This document shows, in pieces, positions 24,678 to 32,811 of a stretch of 32,828 bases of DNA. The DNA is from Janthinobacterium sp. Its GTDB lineage: Bacteria > Pseudomonadota > Gammaproteobacteria > Burkholderiales > Burkholderiaceae_D. A model generated the notes under the pieces. It saw only the letters and a program-made list of their open reading frames with translations. It ran no database searches and was not told where the DNA came from. The DNA is taken from positions 1-32,828 of the forward strand of contig NZ_RFSK01000064.1 in NCBI RefSeq assembly GCF_009923995.1, in the 5' to 3' direction. Numbering within the stretch: position 1 is the first letter of the stretch; every line of letters starts with the position of its first letter. The position numbers and the translations under genes are program-made.

Positions 24678-25730
24678 ATGGCAACCATCAAACAGGTGGC
24701 GCAGGCGGCGGGGGTGTCGTTTACCACCGTCTCGCATGTGCTCAACAATACCCGCCCCGTCAGCGACGAGGCGCGCCGCGCCGTGCTGGCGGCCGTGGAG
24801 CAATTGCATTACGTGCCCAGCGCGCTGGCGCGCTCCTTGCGCAGCCGCAGCACGGGCACCATCGGCCTGATCATTCCCAACAATACGAACCCGTATTTCT
24901 CGGAAGTGGCGCGCGGCATCGAGGACAGCTGCTACGCGGCCGGCTACAGCGTGATCCTGTGCAATTCCGATGACGACCCCGTCAAGCAGCGCGAGTACCT
25001 GAACGTGCTGCTGACCAAGCGCTGCGACGGCCTGATCCTGTCCGCGCTGGCCGACAGCGACGGCGAACTGCTGCGCAAGATGAAGGTGCCGGCCGTGCTG
25101 CTCGACCGCGCGCCCAGCGACCTGGCCATCGATGCCGTGGCCGTCGACAACCGCGCCGGCGGCGCCTTGGCCGCGCGCCACCTGCTGGGCCTGGGACGCC
25201 GGCGCATCGCCTGCATCGCCGGTCCCCGCGAAGTGAGCATTTCCAACGAGCGCATCGACGGCGCGCGCGACGCCATGGCGGACGCGGGCGTGGCCCTGGC
25301 CGAGCGCTTGTGCCGGCATGCGGATTTCACCAGCGCGGGCGGCTATGCGGCCGCGCTGGACTTGCTGGCGCTGCCGCCAGGCCAGCGTCCCGATGCCTTG
25401 TTCTGCTGCAATGACCTGATGGCCTTTGGCGCCTTGCGCGCCGCCGCCGAACGGGGCATCGCCGTGCCAGCGGAGCTGGCCGTCGTGGGCTTCGACGATA
25501 TCGACCTGGCCAGCTTCGTGCATCCCGCCCTGAGCAGCGTGGCGCAGAATACGCGCGAGCTGGGCCATATCACGGCTGCCTGCCTGCTGGCGCGCATCGC
25601 CGACCCTGCCTTGCCGCGCCAGCAGCGCAGCATCGCCCCCGCACTGCACGTGCGCGGCTCCAGCGCCGCCGCCGCAGCGCCTCTACCTTTTACTTTACCT
25701 GCAACTGAACTGATGGGAATGACATCATGA
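24678..25730 (+). CDS. rbsR: LacI-family repressor, ribose operon (RbsR)
   Basis: A 350-residue LacI/GalR regulator. The N-terminal HTH reads MATIKQVAQAAGVSFTTVSHVLNN, followed by the hinge YVPSALARSLRSRST and a sugar-binding domain (GTIGLIIPNNTNPYFSEVARG...). It lies inside the operon, 12 bases after rbsC, and its TGA overlaps the rbsK ATG. The perfect operator at 21000-21015 is its probable target. It should repress rbsBACRKD until ribose binds. A basis for the RbsR name is context; the fold itself is certain. Confidence 0.9.
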   Translation: MATIKQVAQAAGVSFTTVSHVLNNTRPVSDEARRAVLAAVEQLHYVPSALARSLRSRSTGTIGLIIPNNTNPYFSEVARGIEDSCYAAGYSVILCNSDDDPVKQREYLNVLLTKRCDGLILSALADSDGELLRKMKVPAVLLDRAPSDLAIDAVAVDNRAGGALAARHLLGLGRRRIACIAGPREVSISNERIDGARDAMADAGVALAERLCRHADFTSAGGYAAALDLLALPPGQRPDALFCCNDLMAFGALRAAAERGIAVPAELAVVGFDDIDLASFVHPALSSVAQNTRELGHITAACLLARIADPALPRQQRSIAPALHVRGSSAAAAAPLPFTLPATELMGMTS

Positions 25731-26635
25731 TCGTGGTTATCGGCAGCATCAATATGGACCTGGTCTTGCGCGTGCCGCGCATGCCCCTCCCCGGCGAAAC
25801 CCTGACGGGCGGCGCTTTTAGAACCATTCCTGGCGGCAAGGGCGCCAACCAGGCCGTCGCTTGCGCGCGCATGAGCGGCAAGGGGGCGGGCGCCCAGCAA
25901 GTGGCCATGGTCGGCTGCGTGGGCGACGACGCGTTCGGCGCCACCCTGCGCGCGGCGCTGGTGGGCGACGGCATCATCGACAGCCACATCACCACCTTGC
26001 CGGGCGTGGCGTCCGGCATCGCCTCCATCCTCGTCGACGACAACGGCCAGAACAGCATCGTCATCGCCGGCGGCGCCAACGATCTGTTGAGCCCCGCACA
26101 CATTGATGCGGCGCAAGGTCTGATCGAACAGGCCGATATCGTCGTGCTGCAGCTGGAAACGCCGATGGACACCGTTGTGCACGCCATCAAGCTGGCCCGC
26201 TCCCTGGGCAAGACCGTGGTGCTGAACCCGGCACCGGCCGCCAGCCTGCCGGACGGCGTGCTGGAACTGGTCGACTACCTGATCCCGAACGAAATCGAAG
26301 CGGCCATGCTGGCCGGCGTCAGCCCGGAAGGCGCGGACGCCAAGGCGCTGGCCGCCGCCCTGCAAAAGCTGGGCAGCGACAACGTCATCATCACCCTCGG
26401 TGCCAAGGGCGTGCACGCGGCCCTGTATGGCGGCGACTTCACCTTCCCCGCCGAAGTGGTGCAAGCCGTCGACACGACGGCCGCCGGCGACACCTTCATC
26501 GGCGGCTTCGTCGCGGGCCTGGCATCCGGCATGGACGAGGCGGAATCCATCCAGCAAGGCCAGCGCGCGGCCGCCTGGAGCGTGACCAAGCCCGGTGCGC
26601 AAACCTCGATTCCTTTCCTGCACGAATTGTTCTGA
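25727..26635 (+). CDS. rbsK: Ribokinase
   Basis: A 302-residue PfkB-family sugar kinase that makes ribose 5-phosphate from ribose and ATP. The N-terminal motif is GGKGANQAVACARM (37-50) and the C-terminal catalytic motif DTTAAGDTFIGGF (249-261), with D255 the expected catalytic base. IVVIGSINMDLVLRVPRMP matches ribokinases rather than fructokinases. The ATG overlaps the rbsR stop in ATGA, implying coupled translation. Confidence 0.95.
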   Translation: MIVVIGSINMDLVLRVPRMPLPGETLTGGAFRTIPGGKGANQAVACARMSGKGAGAQQVAMVGCVGDDAFGATLRAALVGDGIIDSHITTLPGVASGIASILVDDNGQNSIVIAGGANDLLSPAHIDAAQGLIEQADIVVLQLETPMDTVVHAIKLARSLGKTVVLNPAPAASLPDGVLELVDYLIPNEIEAAMLAGVSPEGADAKALAAALQKLGSDNVIITLGAKGVHAALYGGDFTFPAEVVQAVDTTAAGDTFIGGFVAGLASGMDEAESIQQGQRAAAWSVTKPGAQTSIPFLHELF

Positions 26636-26644
26636 GCCACGGCC

Positions 26645-27037
26645 ATGAAAAAGTCTCCGCTGCTTAATATTGCGCTGTCGCAACTGATCGCCTCGCTGGG
26701 CCATGGCGACATGCTCGTCATCGGCGACGCGGGCCTGCCGTCGCAGCCGGGCGTGCCCCTGATCGACCTGGCCCTGACGCGCGGCATTCCCGGCTTCATC
26801 GATACGGTGAACACCGTGCTGAGCGAAATGCAGGTGGAATACCATCTGCTGGCCAGCGAATTGCCGCAACACAACCCGGCCATGGCGGCGCGGGTGGCGG
26901 CCCTGGGCTTGCCCGATGCGCGCCAGGTCACGCATGACGAGTTCAAGCAATTGAGCAAGGGCGCGCGCGCCATCGTGCGCACGGGGGAATGCAGCCCGTA
27001 TGCCAACATCATCCTGGTCGCCGGGGTCGTGTTCTAG
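26645..27037 (+). CDS. rbsD: D-ribose pyranase
   Basis: A 130-residue RbsD/FucU-family mutarotase. It interconverts the pyranose and furanose forms so that ribokinase gets its substrate. The family motifs are clear: LGHGDMLVIGDAGLP with the catalytic H20/D22 region, the GIPGFIDTVNTVLSEMQVE block, and the C-terminal RTGECSPYANIILVAGVVF. It is last in the operon, nine bases after rbsK; placing rbsD at the end is a common variant of the E. coli order. Confidence 0.95.
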   Translation: MKKSPLLNIALSQLIASLGHGDMLVIGDAGLPSQPGVPLIDLALTRGIPGFIDTVNTVLSEMQVEYHLLASELPQHNPAMAARVAALGLPDARQVTHDEFKQLSKGARAIVRTGECSPYANIILVAGVVF

Positions 27038-27473
27038 CGCAAGGCATGGCGCGATCACGCGCCCACCGTCCACCACCTTCCCAGTCTTGGCCGCAGTGAC
27101 GTCATGCGGCACCGGCAAGCGCTGCGGCTGCCATCGCCTCGCCCTTGCCCGCCCGGCCGCTCCCTGCCATGCCGGGGACGGCCGGCGTTCCCGCCGTTCC
27201 GTCCTGCCGCGCCTGCCCGGGCGTCCCGTGCTACTCCTCTCTTTCATCCATCAATGCCGGTGTGCCGGCCATGCCGCGGCCCTTGCACCCTTGAAACAGG
27301 CATGGCCTGCCACCAGATCTGGCGCAAGCCTGCGGGACAGGGCCTCCGGCCTGAACGGGCTTATACTCGGCGGGCTGGCGCCTGCGCCCGGCTCCAGCTG
27401 TCACCGGTTCGCTGCATGGGAACTGGGCGCGCAGGCAAACTTTCTTCCATTCACTCCAACTCGAGGTGTACTC
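27038..27473. other. Gap between rbsD and the DUF3597 gene
   Basis: A 436-bp stretch with no recognisable gene on either strand. Open frames across it are low-complexity and belong to no family I know. A GC hairpin GGCGCG-ATCA-CGCGCC (27048-27063) starts 11 bases after the rbsD stop but lacks a T-run; it may mark the operon end. A TTATAC near 27360 resembles a -10 hexamer without a clear -35. Confidence 0.5.
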
Positions 27474-27875
27474 ATGGGCATTTTCAGCAATATCTACAAC
27501 AAAATCTTCCACCATTCGTCCGATGCCGCCCCGGCTGCCACGCCGGCCGCCGCGACGGAAGCACCGGCAGCGGGCGCTCCTGCTGCTGCGCCGGCTGCCG
27601 CACCGGCCGCCGTGCCCGTGGTGGACGTGGAAGTGGTGCTGGTCGACCTGGCCAGCAAGAATGCGGAAAAACTCAATTGGCGCACGTCCATCGTCGACCT
27701 GATGAAACTGTTGCAACTCGACAGCAGCCTGGCCGCGCGCAAGGAACTGGCGCAGGAGCTGCATTTCACGGGCGACACCAACGATTCGGCCAGCATGAAT
27801 ATCTGGCTGCACCGCCAGGTGATGATCAAGCTGGCGGAAAACGGCGGCAAGGTGCCGGAAGAACTCAAGAACTAA
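27474..27875 (+). CDS. DUF3597 family protein
   Basis: A 133-residue protein. The N-terminus MGIFSNIYNKIFHH is conserved in the family. An Ala/Pro-rich linker (about 18-48, with repeats of the form AAAP) follows. The globular C-terminal domain starts VVDVEVVLVDLASKNAEKLNWRTSIVDLMKLL. No signal peptide is present. LysM-like or peptidoglycan roles have been suggested for relatives on context only; I make no call. GAGGTG five bases before the ATG supports this start. The gene is single, upstream of ahpC. Confidence 0.75.
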   Translation: MGIFSNIYNKIFHHSSDAAPAATPAAATEAPAAGAPAAAPAAAPAAVPVVDVEVVLVDLASKNAEKLNWRTSIVDLMKLLQLDSSLAARKELAQELHFTGDTNDSASMNIWLHRQVMIKLAENGGKVPEELKN

Positions 27876-27998
27876 ACACCTGGCGGCGGCAGGGGTATCC
27901 ACTGTCACCGCTATCCAATCCCGTGGGAACTGCCTATCATGGAGTTCCCAAGGTGTCATGATAGCTAAAACCAATTGAAACTATTGTGACAATCAATT

Positions 27999-28026
27999 TT
28001 GCATATGGGATAAAACCCCTTACACT
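27999..28026 (+). promoter_or_regulatory. Candidate ahpC promoter with upstream dyads
   Basis: TTGCAT (27999-28004), a 16-base spacer and TACACT (28021-28026) form a weak sigma-70 promoter of the activator-needing type. Just upstream are dyads CAAT-N7-ATTG (27972-27986) and ATTGT-G-ACAAT (27983-27993). This is where OxyR would bind, but the ATAG/CTAT consensus is not convincingly met. Confidence 0.4.
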
Positions 28027-28063
28027 AGAGTCTTACTGATTCACCACACGAGAGGAAATGACT

Positions 28064-28627
28064 ATGTCGCTCATCAATACCCAAGTTAAACCATTCAAGG
28101 CAACCGCTTACCACAATGGCAAATTCGTCGACCTGACGGAAGCGTCGCTGAAAGGCAAGTGGTCGGTATTCGTGTTCTACCCAGCCGACTTCACCTTCGT
28201 TTGCCCAACCGAACTGGAAGACCTGGCCGACCACCACGCCGAGTTCCAGAAGCTGGGCGTCGATGTCTACGGCATCTCGACCGATACCCACTTCGCGCAC
28301 AAAGCGTGGCACGACACGTCGGACGCCATCAAGAAAGTGCAATACGCACTGATCGGCGACCCAACCGGCGCCCTGTCGCGCAACTTCGAAGTCATGATCG
28401 AAGAAGAAGGCCTGGCACTGCGCGGTACCTTCGTCATCAATCCAGACGGCTTCATCAAAGTGCTGGAAGTGCATGACAACGGCATCGGCCGTGACGCTGC
28501 AGAACTGCTGCGCAAAGTCAAAGCCGCCCAGTACGTGGCGAACCACCCAGGCGAAGTGTGCCCAGCCAAATGGACGGAAGGCGCAGCGACCCTGACCCCA
28601 TCGCTGGACCTGGTCGGCAAGATCTAA
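28064..28627 (+). CDS. ahpC: Alkyl hydroperoxide reductase subunit C
   Basis: A 187-residue 2-Cys peroxiredoxin, the same length as E. coli AhpC. It reduces H2O2 and organic peroxides. Peroxidatic C47 is in FTFVCPTE and resolving C166 in HPGEVCPAKW. The C-terminus ends TLTPSLDLVGKI as in enterics. GAGGA seven bases before the ATG fixes the start at MSLINTQ; a two-residue upstream alternative is poorer. All eight proline codons are CCA, unlike surrounding genes that use mostly CCG/CCC, suggesting very high expression. ahpF follows after a stem-loop. Confidence 0.97.
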   Translation: MSLINTQVKPFKATAYHNGKFVDLTEASLKGKWSVFVFYPADFTFVCPTELEDLADHHAEFQKLGVDVYGISTDTHFAHKAWHDTSDAIKKVQYALIGDPTGALSRNFEVMIEEEGLALRGTFVINPDGFIKVLEVHDNGIGRDAAELLRKVKAAQYVANHPGEVCPAKWTEGAATLTPSLDLVGKI

Positions 28628-28665
28628 GGTGTGAAGCAGCAAGCAGCAAACAAGTAGTTACCGCG

Positions 28666-28693
28666 ATGCCGGCCCGGGTGTCCGGCCCGGCAT
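28666..28693 (+). other. Stem-loop between ahpC and ahpF
   Basis: ATGCCGG, a C-C mismatch and CCGG form a hairpin with a GTGT loop (28666-28693). No T-run follows. It likely protects the 3' end of ahpC mRNA or partly stops transcription, raising the AhpC to AhpF ratio. Confidence 0.5.
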
Positions 28694-28725
28694 TCGCCTA
28701 AATATTTGTAGAAAAGGAAAAAATC

Positions 28726-30321
28726 ATGTTAGACGCTACCCTCAAAACCCAACTGAAATCCTACCTGGAAAAAGTGGTGTATCCGCTTGAGCTGGTCGCT
28801 TCTCTCGATGACAGCGCAAAAGCCCGCGAGATGAAGGAATTGCTCCAGGAGATAGTCCTGTTGAGCGACAAGATCACGCTGGTCGAGCGCATGGAAGCTG
28901 GCGTACGGACCCCGTCGTTCAGCATCAACCGTGCAGGCTCCGACATCGGCGTGCGTTTCGCCGGTGTGCCGCTGGGCCACGAATTTACCTCGCTGGTGCT
29001 GGCGCTGCTGCAAGTGGGCGGCCACACCATCAAGTTCGACGAGGCCGTGATCGAGCAGATCCGCAACCTCGACGGCGATTACGAATTTGAAACGTTTATT
29101 TCGCTTTCCTGCCATAACTGCCCGGAAGTGGTGCAGGCATTGAATGCCATGGCCGTGATCAACCCGCGCATCAAGGTCACCACCATCGATGGCGGCGTGT
29201 TCCCGCAGGAAGTGGAAGCGCGCCAGATCATGGCCGTGCCGATGATGTTCCTCAATGGCGAACACTTTGGCCAGGGCCGCACGAATGTCGAGGAAATCCT
29301 CGCCAAGCTCGACACCAATGCCGGCGCCCGCCAGGCCGAAGCGCTGAATAAGAAAGACGTCTTTGACGTGCTGATCGTCGGCGGCGGCCCCGCCGGCGCG
29401 GCAGCGGCCATCTACGCCGCCCGCAAAGGCATCAAGACGGGCGTGCTGGCCGAGCGTTTCGGCGGCCAGGTGCTTGATACCCTGGCCATCGAAAACTTTA
29501 TTTCTGTCAAGGAAACGGATGGTCCGAAGTTCGCCATGGCGCTGGAACAGCACGTCAAGGAATACGAAGTCGACATCATGAATACCCAGCGCGCCACGAA
29601 ATTGACGCCAGGCAAGCTGGTGCAGATTGAAACGGCGAATGGCGCCGTCCTGAAAGCCAAGACCGTCATCCTGGCCACGGGCGCCCGCTGGCGCGAAATC
29701 AACGTGCCGGGCGAGAAGGAATACCGCAACCACGGTGTCGCCTACTGCCCGCACTGCGATGGCCCCCTGTTCAAGGGCAAGCGCGTGGCCGTGATCGGCG
29801 GCGGCAACTCGGGCGTGGAAGCGGCGATCGACCTGGCCGGCCTCGTGAAACACGTGACCCTGATCGAGTTCGGCGCGGAACTGCGCGCCGATGCGGTGCT
29901 GCAACGCAAGCTGCACAGCCTGCCTAACGTGACCGTGATCACGTCGGCGCAAACGACGGAGATCCACGGCGACGGCAAGATCGTCAATGGCCTCTCCTAC
30001 ACGGACCGCGTCAGCGGCGAGTCGAAGAAGGTCGAGCTGGAAGGCGTCTTCGTGCAGATCGGCCTGGTGCCGAACACGGAGTGGCTGAAGGGCACGGTAG
30101 CCTTGTCGCGCCACGGCGAAATCGAAGTGGACGCCCGCGGCCAGACCTCGATCCCCGGCGTGTTCGCGGCCGGCGACGTCACCACGGTGCCGTACAAGCA
30201 GATCATCATCGCCACGGGCGAAGGTGCCAAGGCCGCCCTGTCCGCCTTTGACCACCTGATCCGCTCGGACGACGAGGAAGTGGTCGACGAGTCTGCTGCC
30301 AAGGAAGCGCTGACGGCGTAA
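28726..30321 (+). CDS. ahpF: Alkyl hydroperoxide reductase subunit F (NADH-dependent)
   Basis: A 531-residue FAD enzyme that passes electrons from NADH to AhpC. The N-terminal tandem thioredoxin folds carry C129-H-N-C132 (SCHNCPE), the same numbering as E. coli. The thioredoxin-reductase-like part has the FAD motif VGGGPAGAAAA (218-228), C341-P-H-C344 (YCPHCDGP), the NADH motif GGGNSGVEAA, and a C-terminal FAD motif GVFAAGDVTT. The tail is slightly longer than in E. coli. AAGGA precedes the ATG. A bidirectional terminator follows. Confidence 0.97.
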   Translation: MLDATLKTQLKSYLEKVVYPLELVASLDDSAKAREMKELLQEIVLLSDKITLVERMEAGVRTPSFSINRAGSDIGVRFAGVPLGHEFTSLVLALLQVGGHTIKFDEAVIEQIRNLDGDYEFETFISLSCHNCPEVVQALNAMAVINPRIKVTTIDGGVFPQEVEARQIMAVPMMFLNGEHFGQGRTNVEEILAKLDTNAGARQAEALNKKDVFDVLIVGGGPAGAAAAIYAARKGIKTGVLAERFGGQVLDTLAIENFISVKETDGPKFAMALEQHVKEYEVDIMNTQRATKLTPGKLVQIETANGAVLKAKTVILATGARWREINVPGEKEYRNHGVAYCPHCDGPLFKGKRVAVIGGGNSGVEAAIDLAGLVKHVTLIEFGAELRADAVLQRKLHSLPNVTVITSAQTTEIHGDGKIVNGLSYTDRVSGESKKVELEGVFVQIGLVPNTEWLKGTVALSRHGEIEVDARGQTSIPGVFAAGDVTTVPYKQIIIATGEGAKAALSAFDHLIRSDDEEVVDESAAKEALTA

Positions 30322-30340
30322 TTATTGAGCCGTATCAAAC

Positions 30341-30378
30341 AAAAACCGGAACTGCCGCAAGGTGGTTCCGGTTTTTTT
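30341..30378. terminator. Bidirectional terminator between ahpF and the CzcE-like gene
   Basis: A 12-bp perfect stem AAAAACCGGAAC (30341-30352) / GTTCCGGTTTTT (30365-30376), flanked by seven T on the plus strand and an A-run at the left. It can serve both convergent genes. Confidence 0.92.
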
Positions 30379-30393
30379 ATGCGTGCAGGGAAA

Positions 30394-30732
30394 TCAGCTG
30401 CCCGCGTACAGGGGATTGCCGGCCACATACACCTGAATCCCGTCGACGGCCATGTCCTTCGGCGCGATCTCGGCCAGGGCGAAGACGGACTTGTTGCTGA
30501 ACGTTTGCACGTGCCACGTAAAGCGCTGGCCGGCGCGCGCGATGGTGACGGTCTCGCCATGCGTGACGTTGATGTGGCGCGTCTCCGGCTGCAGTTCGAT
30601 GCTGCGCTGGGCCGCGCCGTGGTGGGCGGGCGTGCCGTAGTCGGCGGCCGTGCCCGTGGGGCCGGCGGCGATGGCCGAGGTGGCAAGGATGGCGCCCAGG
30701 ATGGCCAGGGTGCTGCGGGGGGGGTTGAACAT
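30394..30732 (-). CDS. CzcE-like periplasmic protein
   Basis: A 112-residue small exported protein. A signal peptide (about 1-23, MFNPPRSTLAILGAILATSA) precedes a single beta-rich domain: ADYGTPAHHGAAQRSIELQP, then HINVTHGETVTI, FTWHVQTF and a closing VYVAGNPLYAGS. This pattern matches the CzcE family, copper-binding periplasmic proteins first described in Cupriavidus metallidurans. Several histidines (about six) could bind metal, but I cannot assign ligands. Three starts are possible; the ATG at 30732 has GGAG with 6-base spacing and gives the cleanest signal peptide. No other czc gene is in the window, so a heavy-metal role is a family inference. Confidence 0.7.
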   Translation of the reverse strand: MFNPPRSTLAILGAILATSAIAAGPTGTAADYGTPAHHGAAQRSIELQPETRHINVTHGETVTIARAGQRFTWHVQTFSNKSVFALAEIAPKDMAVDGIQVYVAGNPLYAGS

Positions 30733-30867
30733 ACTCATCTCCAAGAATAGGCCGGGTGCGCCGAATCAGCGCGCCGTGTTGTCGTCGTGGCTGCACCGGG
30801 ATCGCCGGTTTTTGCAACACGGCATCGTAAGCTGTCCCTGGCCGATCTGCAAAGCGGTATTTCCTCT

Positions 30868-31494
30868 CTAGATTTCCACCGTGGCCGCCAGCGGCAGCTG
30901 GGGCTCGAGGTGGCTGGTCAGCACGATGCACTGGCGCGCCAGCCGGGCCGGGTCGGACAGGCGCGTGCGCAGGTGCGCCATGGCCGCCGCATCGAGGCCG
31001 TTGAAGGGCTCGTCGACGAGCAGCAGCCGCACGGGCAAGGCCAGCGCCAGGGCCAGCTGCAGTTTCTTGTGCTGGCCCAGGGACAGCGACGTGATGCTTT
31101 GCTGCAAGGTCGGCGTCAGGGCGAATGCATCCAGTTCGGCGTTCAGCAGGGCCGCGTCGCTGCCGGGATACAGGGCCAGGTGCAGGTCGAGAAACTCGTG
31201 CACCTGCAGCCAGGGCAGGGCGGGCGCGTCGCCGCCGCAATAGAAGGCGAGCGCGCGGTAGGCCAGCGGCATGGCGCCGCTGTCGATGCCGTCCAGGCGG
31301 ATGGTGCCGCGCGCGGGCAGCAGGGCGCCGCCCGCCAGTTTCAGCAGGGTCGTCTTGCCGGCGCCGTTCGCGCCGCGCAGCCAGCTGATGCCGGGACCGA
31401 AGCGCTGCTGAAATCCTTGAAACACGCTGTGCGTGGCAAAGTGAAAATCGAGCTGTTCGACGTGCAGCACGGGAGAAGGGGCATTCAATTCCAT
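30868..31494 (-). CDS. ABC transporter ATP-binding protein
   Basis: A 208-residue compact ABC ATPase. Walker A is GANGAGKTT (41-49), the signature LSLGQHKKL (137-145) and Walker B LLLVDEP (157-163), with the D-loop GLD. The region where a Q-loop glutamine is expected reads FYCGGDAPALP and lacks an obvious glutamine. It overlaps the upstream permease gene by 10 bases, so the two form one transporter. The small size recalls CcmA or other exporter ATPases. Substrate unknown. Confidence 0.85.
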   Translation of the reverse strand: MELNAPSPVLHVEQLDFHFATHSVFQGFQQRFGPGISWLRGANGAGKTTLLKLAGGALLPARGTIRLDGIDSGAMPLAYRALAFYCGGDAPALPWLQVHEFLDLHLALYPGSDAALLNAELDAFALTPTLQQSITSLSLGQHKKLQLALALALPVRLLLVDEPFNGLDAAAMAHLRTRLSDPARLARQCIVLTSHLEPQLPLAATVEI

Positions 31495-32588
31495 AATTCG
31501 CTTCCGATGGCGCTCAAGGCAAGGATGGACAGGACGACGAGGGCCACGCGGCCCCGCGCCGTGAGGCGGGGCAGGCCGACGATGGCCAGCAGGGCCAGGC
31601 TGGCGGTGACGGCATACACGCCCGTCACGCGCCGCTGCAGCATGGCCGGGTCCGTGCCATACAGTACGACGCCGGCGCCCAGCAGTACGGCCAGGGCGGG
31701 CAGCAGGCTAGCGCCGCAGGCCAGGCGCAGGAGGCGGCGGCTGGCCAGGGGCCAGGCATCGAGCGATGGACGCAGCAAGCCGATCTGCTCGCGCACGGCC
31801 TTGTCGCCCCGGTCCGTCACAATGACGAGGCTGGCGCTGGCCAGCAGGCCCAGCAGCGGTGCGGGCACGAGGGGGAGATGCAGCAGCCAGGCCAGCATGC
31901 TGGCGCCGGCGCCGGCCAGCAGCACGCTCTGTTGCAGGCCAATCACGTTTTCATTGCGCCAGAACGGCAGCCAGAACAGGCGCCGCCACAGGAACAGGGT
32001 AGGCCAGCGGGGTTGCCGGGGCACATACGTGTGCATCGTGGGCGGGCGCGCCCCTTGTGCTGGCCGTGGCGCACGCAGGCGCAGGGCCACGATGAGCGTC
32101 GTGAGCAGCCAGGCCAGCAGCCACGCGCCGGCCGTGGCGGCGATGCCGCTCCCGGCAACGGGGCGCAGCCAGGGCGGCGACTGCGCCAGCCAGATGGCGG
32201 CCGAGATGGCATAGGCCATGCCCAGCGGCAGCATCAGCAGGCCGGCCACGGCGACATCGGCTTGCCAGCGCAGGCGGCGCGGCAAGGGCAGCTGGCGCAG
32301 CCAGGCGGCGACAGGGGCGGGCAAGAGGCGCTTGCGCAGCAGCCAGGCGGGCAGGCAGGTCAGCAGGGCTTGGCCGCCCAGCACGCCCAGGGCGGCGGGC
32401 CAGGGCAGGTTCATGGCGAGAAAGCAGGGCAGGGCGATGACGCTGAGCAGTCCCAGCAGGACGGGGCCGGCCAGGAACAGGACGATTTCCATGGAACTCG
32501 TCAGGCTGGCGGCAAATTGCAGCAAAGCATGATGGGCGAGGCGCAGCCGCAGGGCCAGATAGGGATGGGTGCTTCGGGGCAGGCGCAT
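31485..32588 (-). CDS. ABC transporter permease, uncharacterised
   Basis: A 367-residue hydrophobic protein with roughly nine to eleven membrane segments (for example VLFLAGPVLLGLLSVIALP and VVLYGTDP-flanking helices). It has no domain I recognise. Its stop lies inside the ATPase gene that follows (31485-31494), so it is almost certainly the membrane partner. The length and topology suit an ABC-2-like exporter. No clear Shine-Dalgarno precedes the ATG at 32588; a later in-frame ATG (SLTSSMEIVL) is possible. A pseudogene is not indicated. Confidence 0.6.
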   Translation of the reverse strand: MRLPRSTHPYLALRLRLAHHALLQFAASLTSSMEIVLFLAGPVLLGLLSVIALPCFLAMNLPWPAALGVLGGQALLTCLPAWLLRKRLLPAPVAAWLRQLPLPRRLRWQADVAVAGLLMLPLGMAYAISAAIWLAQSPPWLRPVAGSGIAATAGAWLLAWLLTTLIVALRLRAPRPAQGARPPTMHTYVPRQPRWPTLFLWRRLFWLPFWRNENVIGLQQSVLLAGAGASMLAWLLHLPLVPAPLLGLLASASLVIVTDRGDKAVREQIGLLRPSLDAWPLASRRLLRLACGASLLPALAVLLGAGVVLYGTDPAMLQRRVTGVYAVTASLALLAIVGLPRLTARGRVALVVLSILALSAIGSELWN

Positions 32589-32696
32589 GCAGGCAGGGGC
32601 GGAGTCAGGGTAGCTGATTCTAACAGCCGGGGTGAGACACCCGGATAAGTCAGCTTCGAGCTTGACGTTGGCGGTGTCGAGAATCTGAGCCCGGAA

Positions 32697-32729
32697 TGGG
32701 AAAAGCCCTTCGGTTCAGAGAACCAAAGG
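32697..32729 (-). terminator. Terminator after tRNA-Asp
   Basis: On the minus strand a 10-bp stem CCTTTGGTTC / GAACCGAAGG (one wobble pair; TCT loop) is followed by GCTTTTCCC, six bases after the tRNA 3' end. Confidence 0.85.
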
Positions 32730-32734
32730 TTTAT

Positions 32735-32811
32735 TGGCGGAGCGGACGGGACTCGAACCCGCGACCCCCGACGTGACAGGCCGGTATTCTAACCAACTGA
32801 ACTACCACTCC
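32735..32811 (-). tRNA. tRNA-Asp (GTC)
   Basis: A 77-base tRNA on the minus strand with CCA encoded. The acceptor stem GGAGTGG / CCGCTCC contains one U-G pair at position 5. The D arm TAGTTCAGTTGGTTA, the anticodon loop CTGTCAC with anticodon GTC (32775-32777 on the plus strand), and the T arm GCGGGTTCGAGTCCCG are all intact. Confidence 0.97.

Noticed and set aside
22962..25649. A very long antisense open frame opposite rbsA-rbsC-rbsR
   Set aside because: It is a GC-codon shadow (His/Gln/Arg-rich, no domain) of three certain genes.
27038..27961. Long open frames of 247-291 codons on both strands around the rbsD-ahpC gap
   Set aside because: Their compositions are Arg/Pro/Ala-rich with no family match, and they overlap the well-supported DUF3597 gene.
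27961..27998. A consensus OxyR site before ahpC
   Set aside because: ATAG (27961) and CTAT (27981) are 16 bases apart, not the 7 of the consensus. Only generic dyads are left.
30868..32588. CcmA-CcmB haem exporter
   Set aside because: The ATPase is of similar size, but the permease is much longer than CcmB and no cytochrome maturation gene is nearby.
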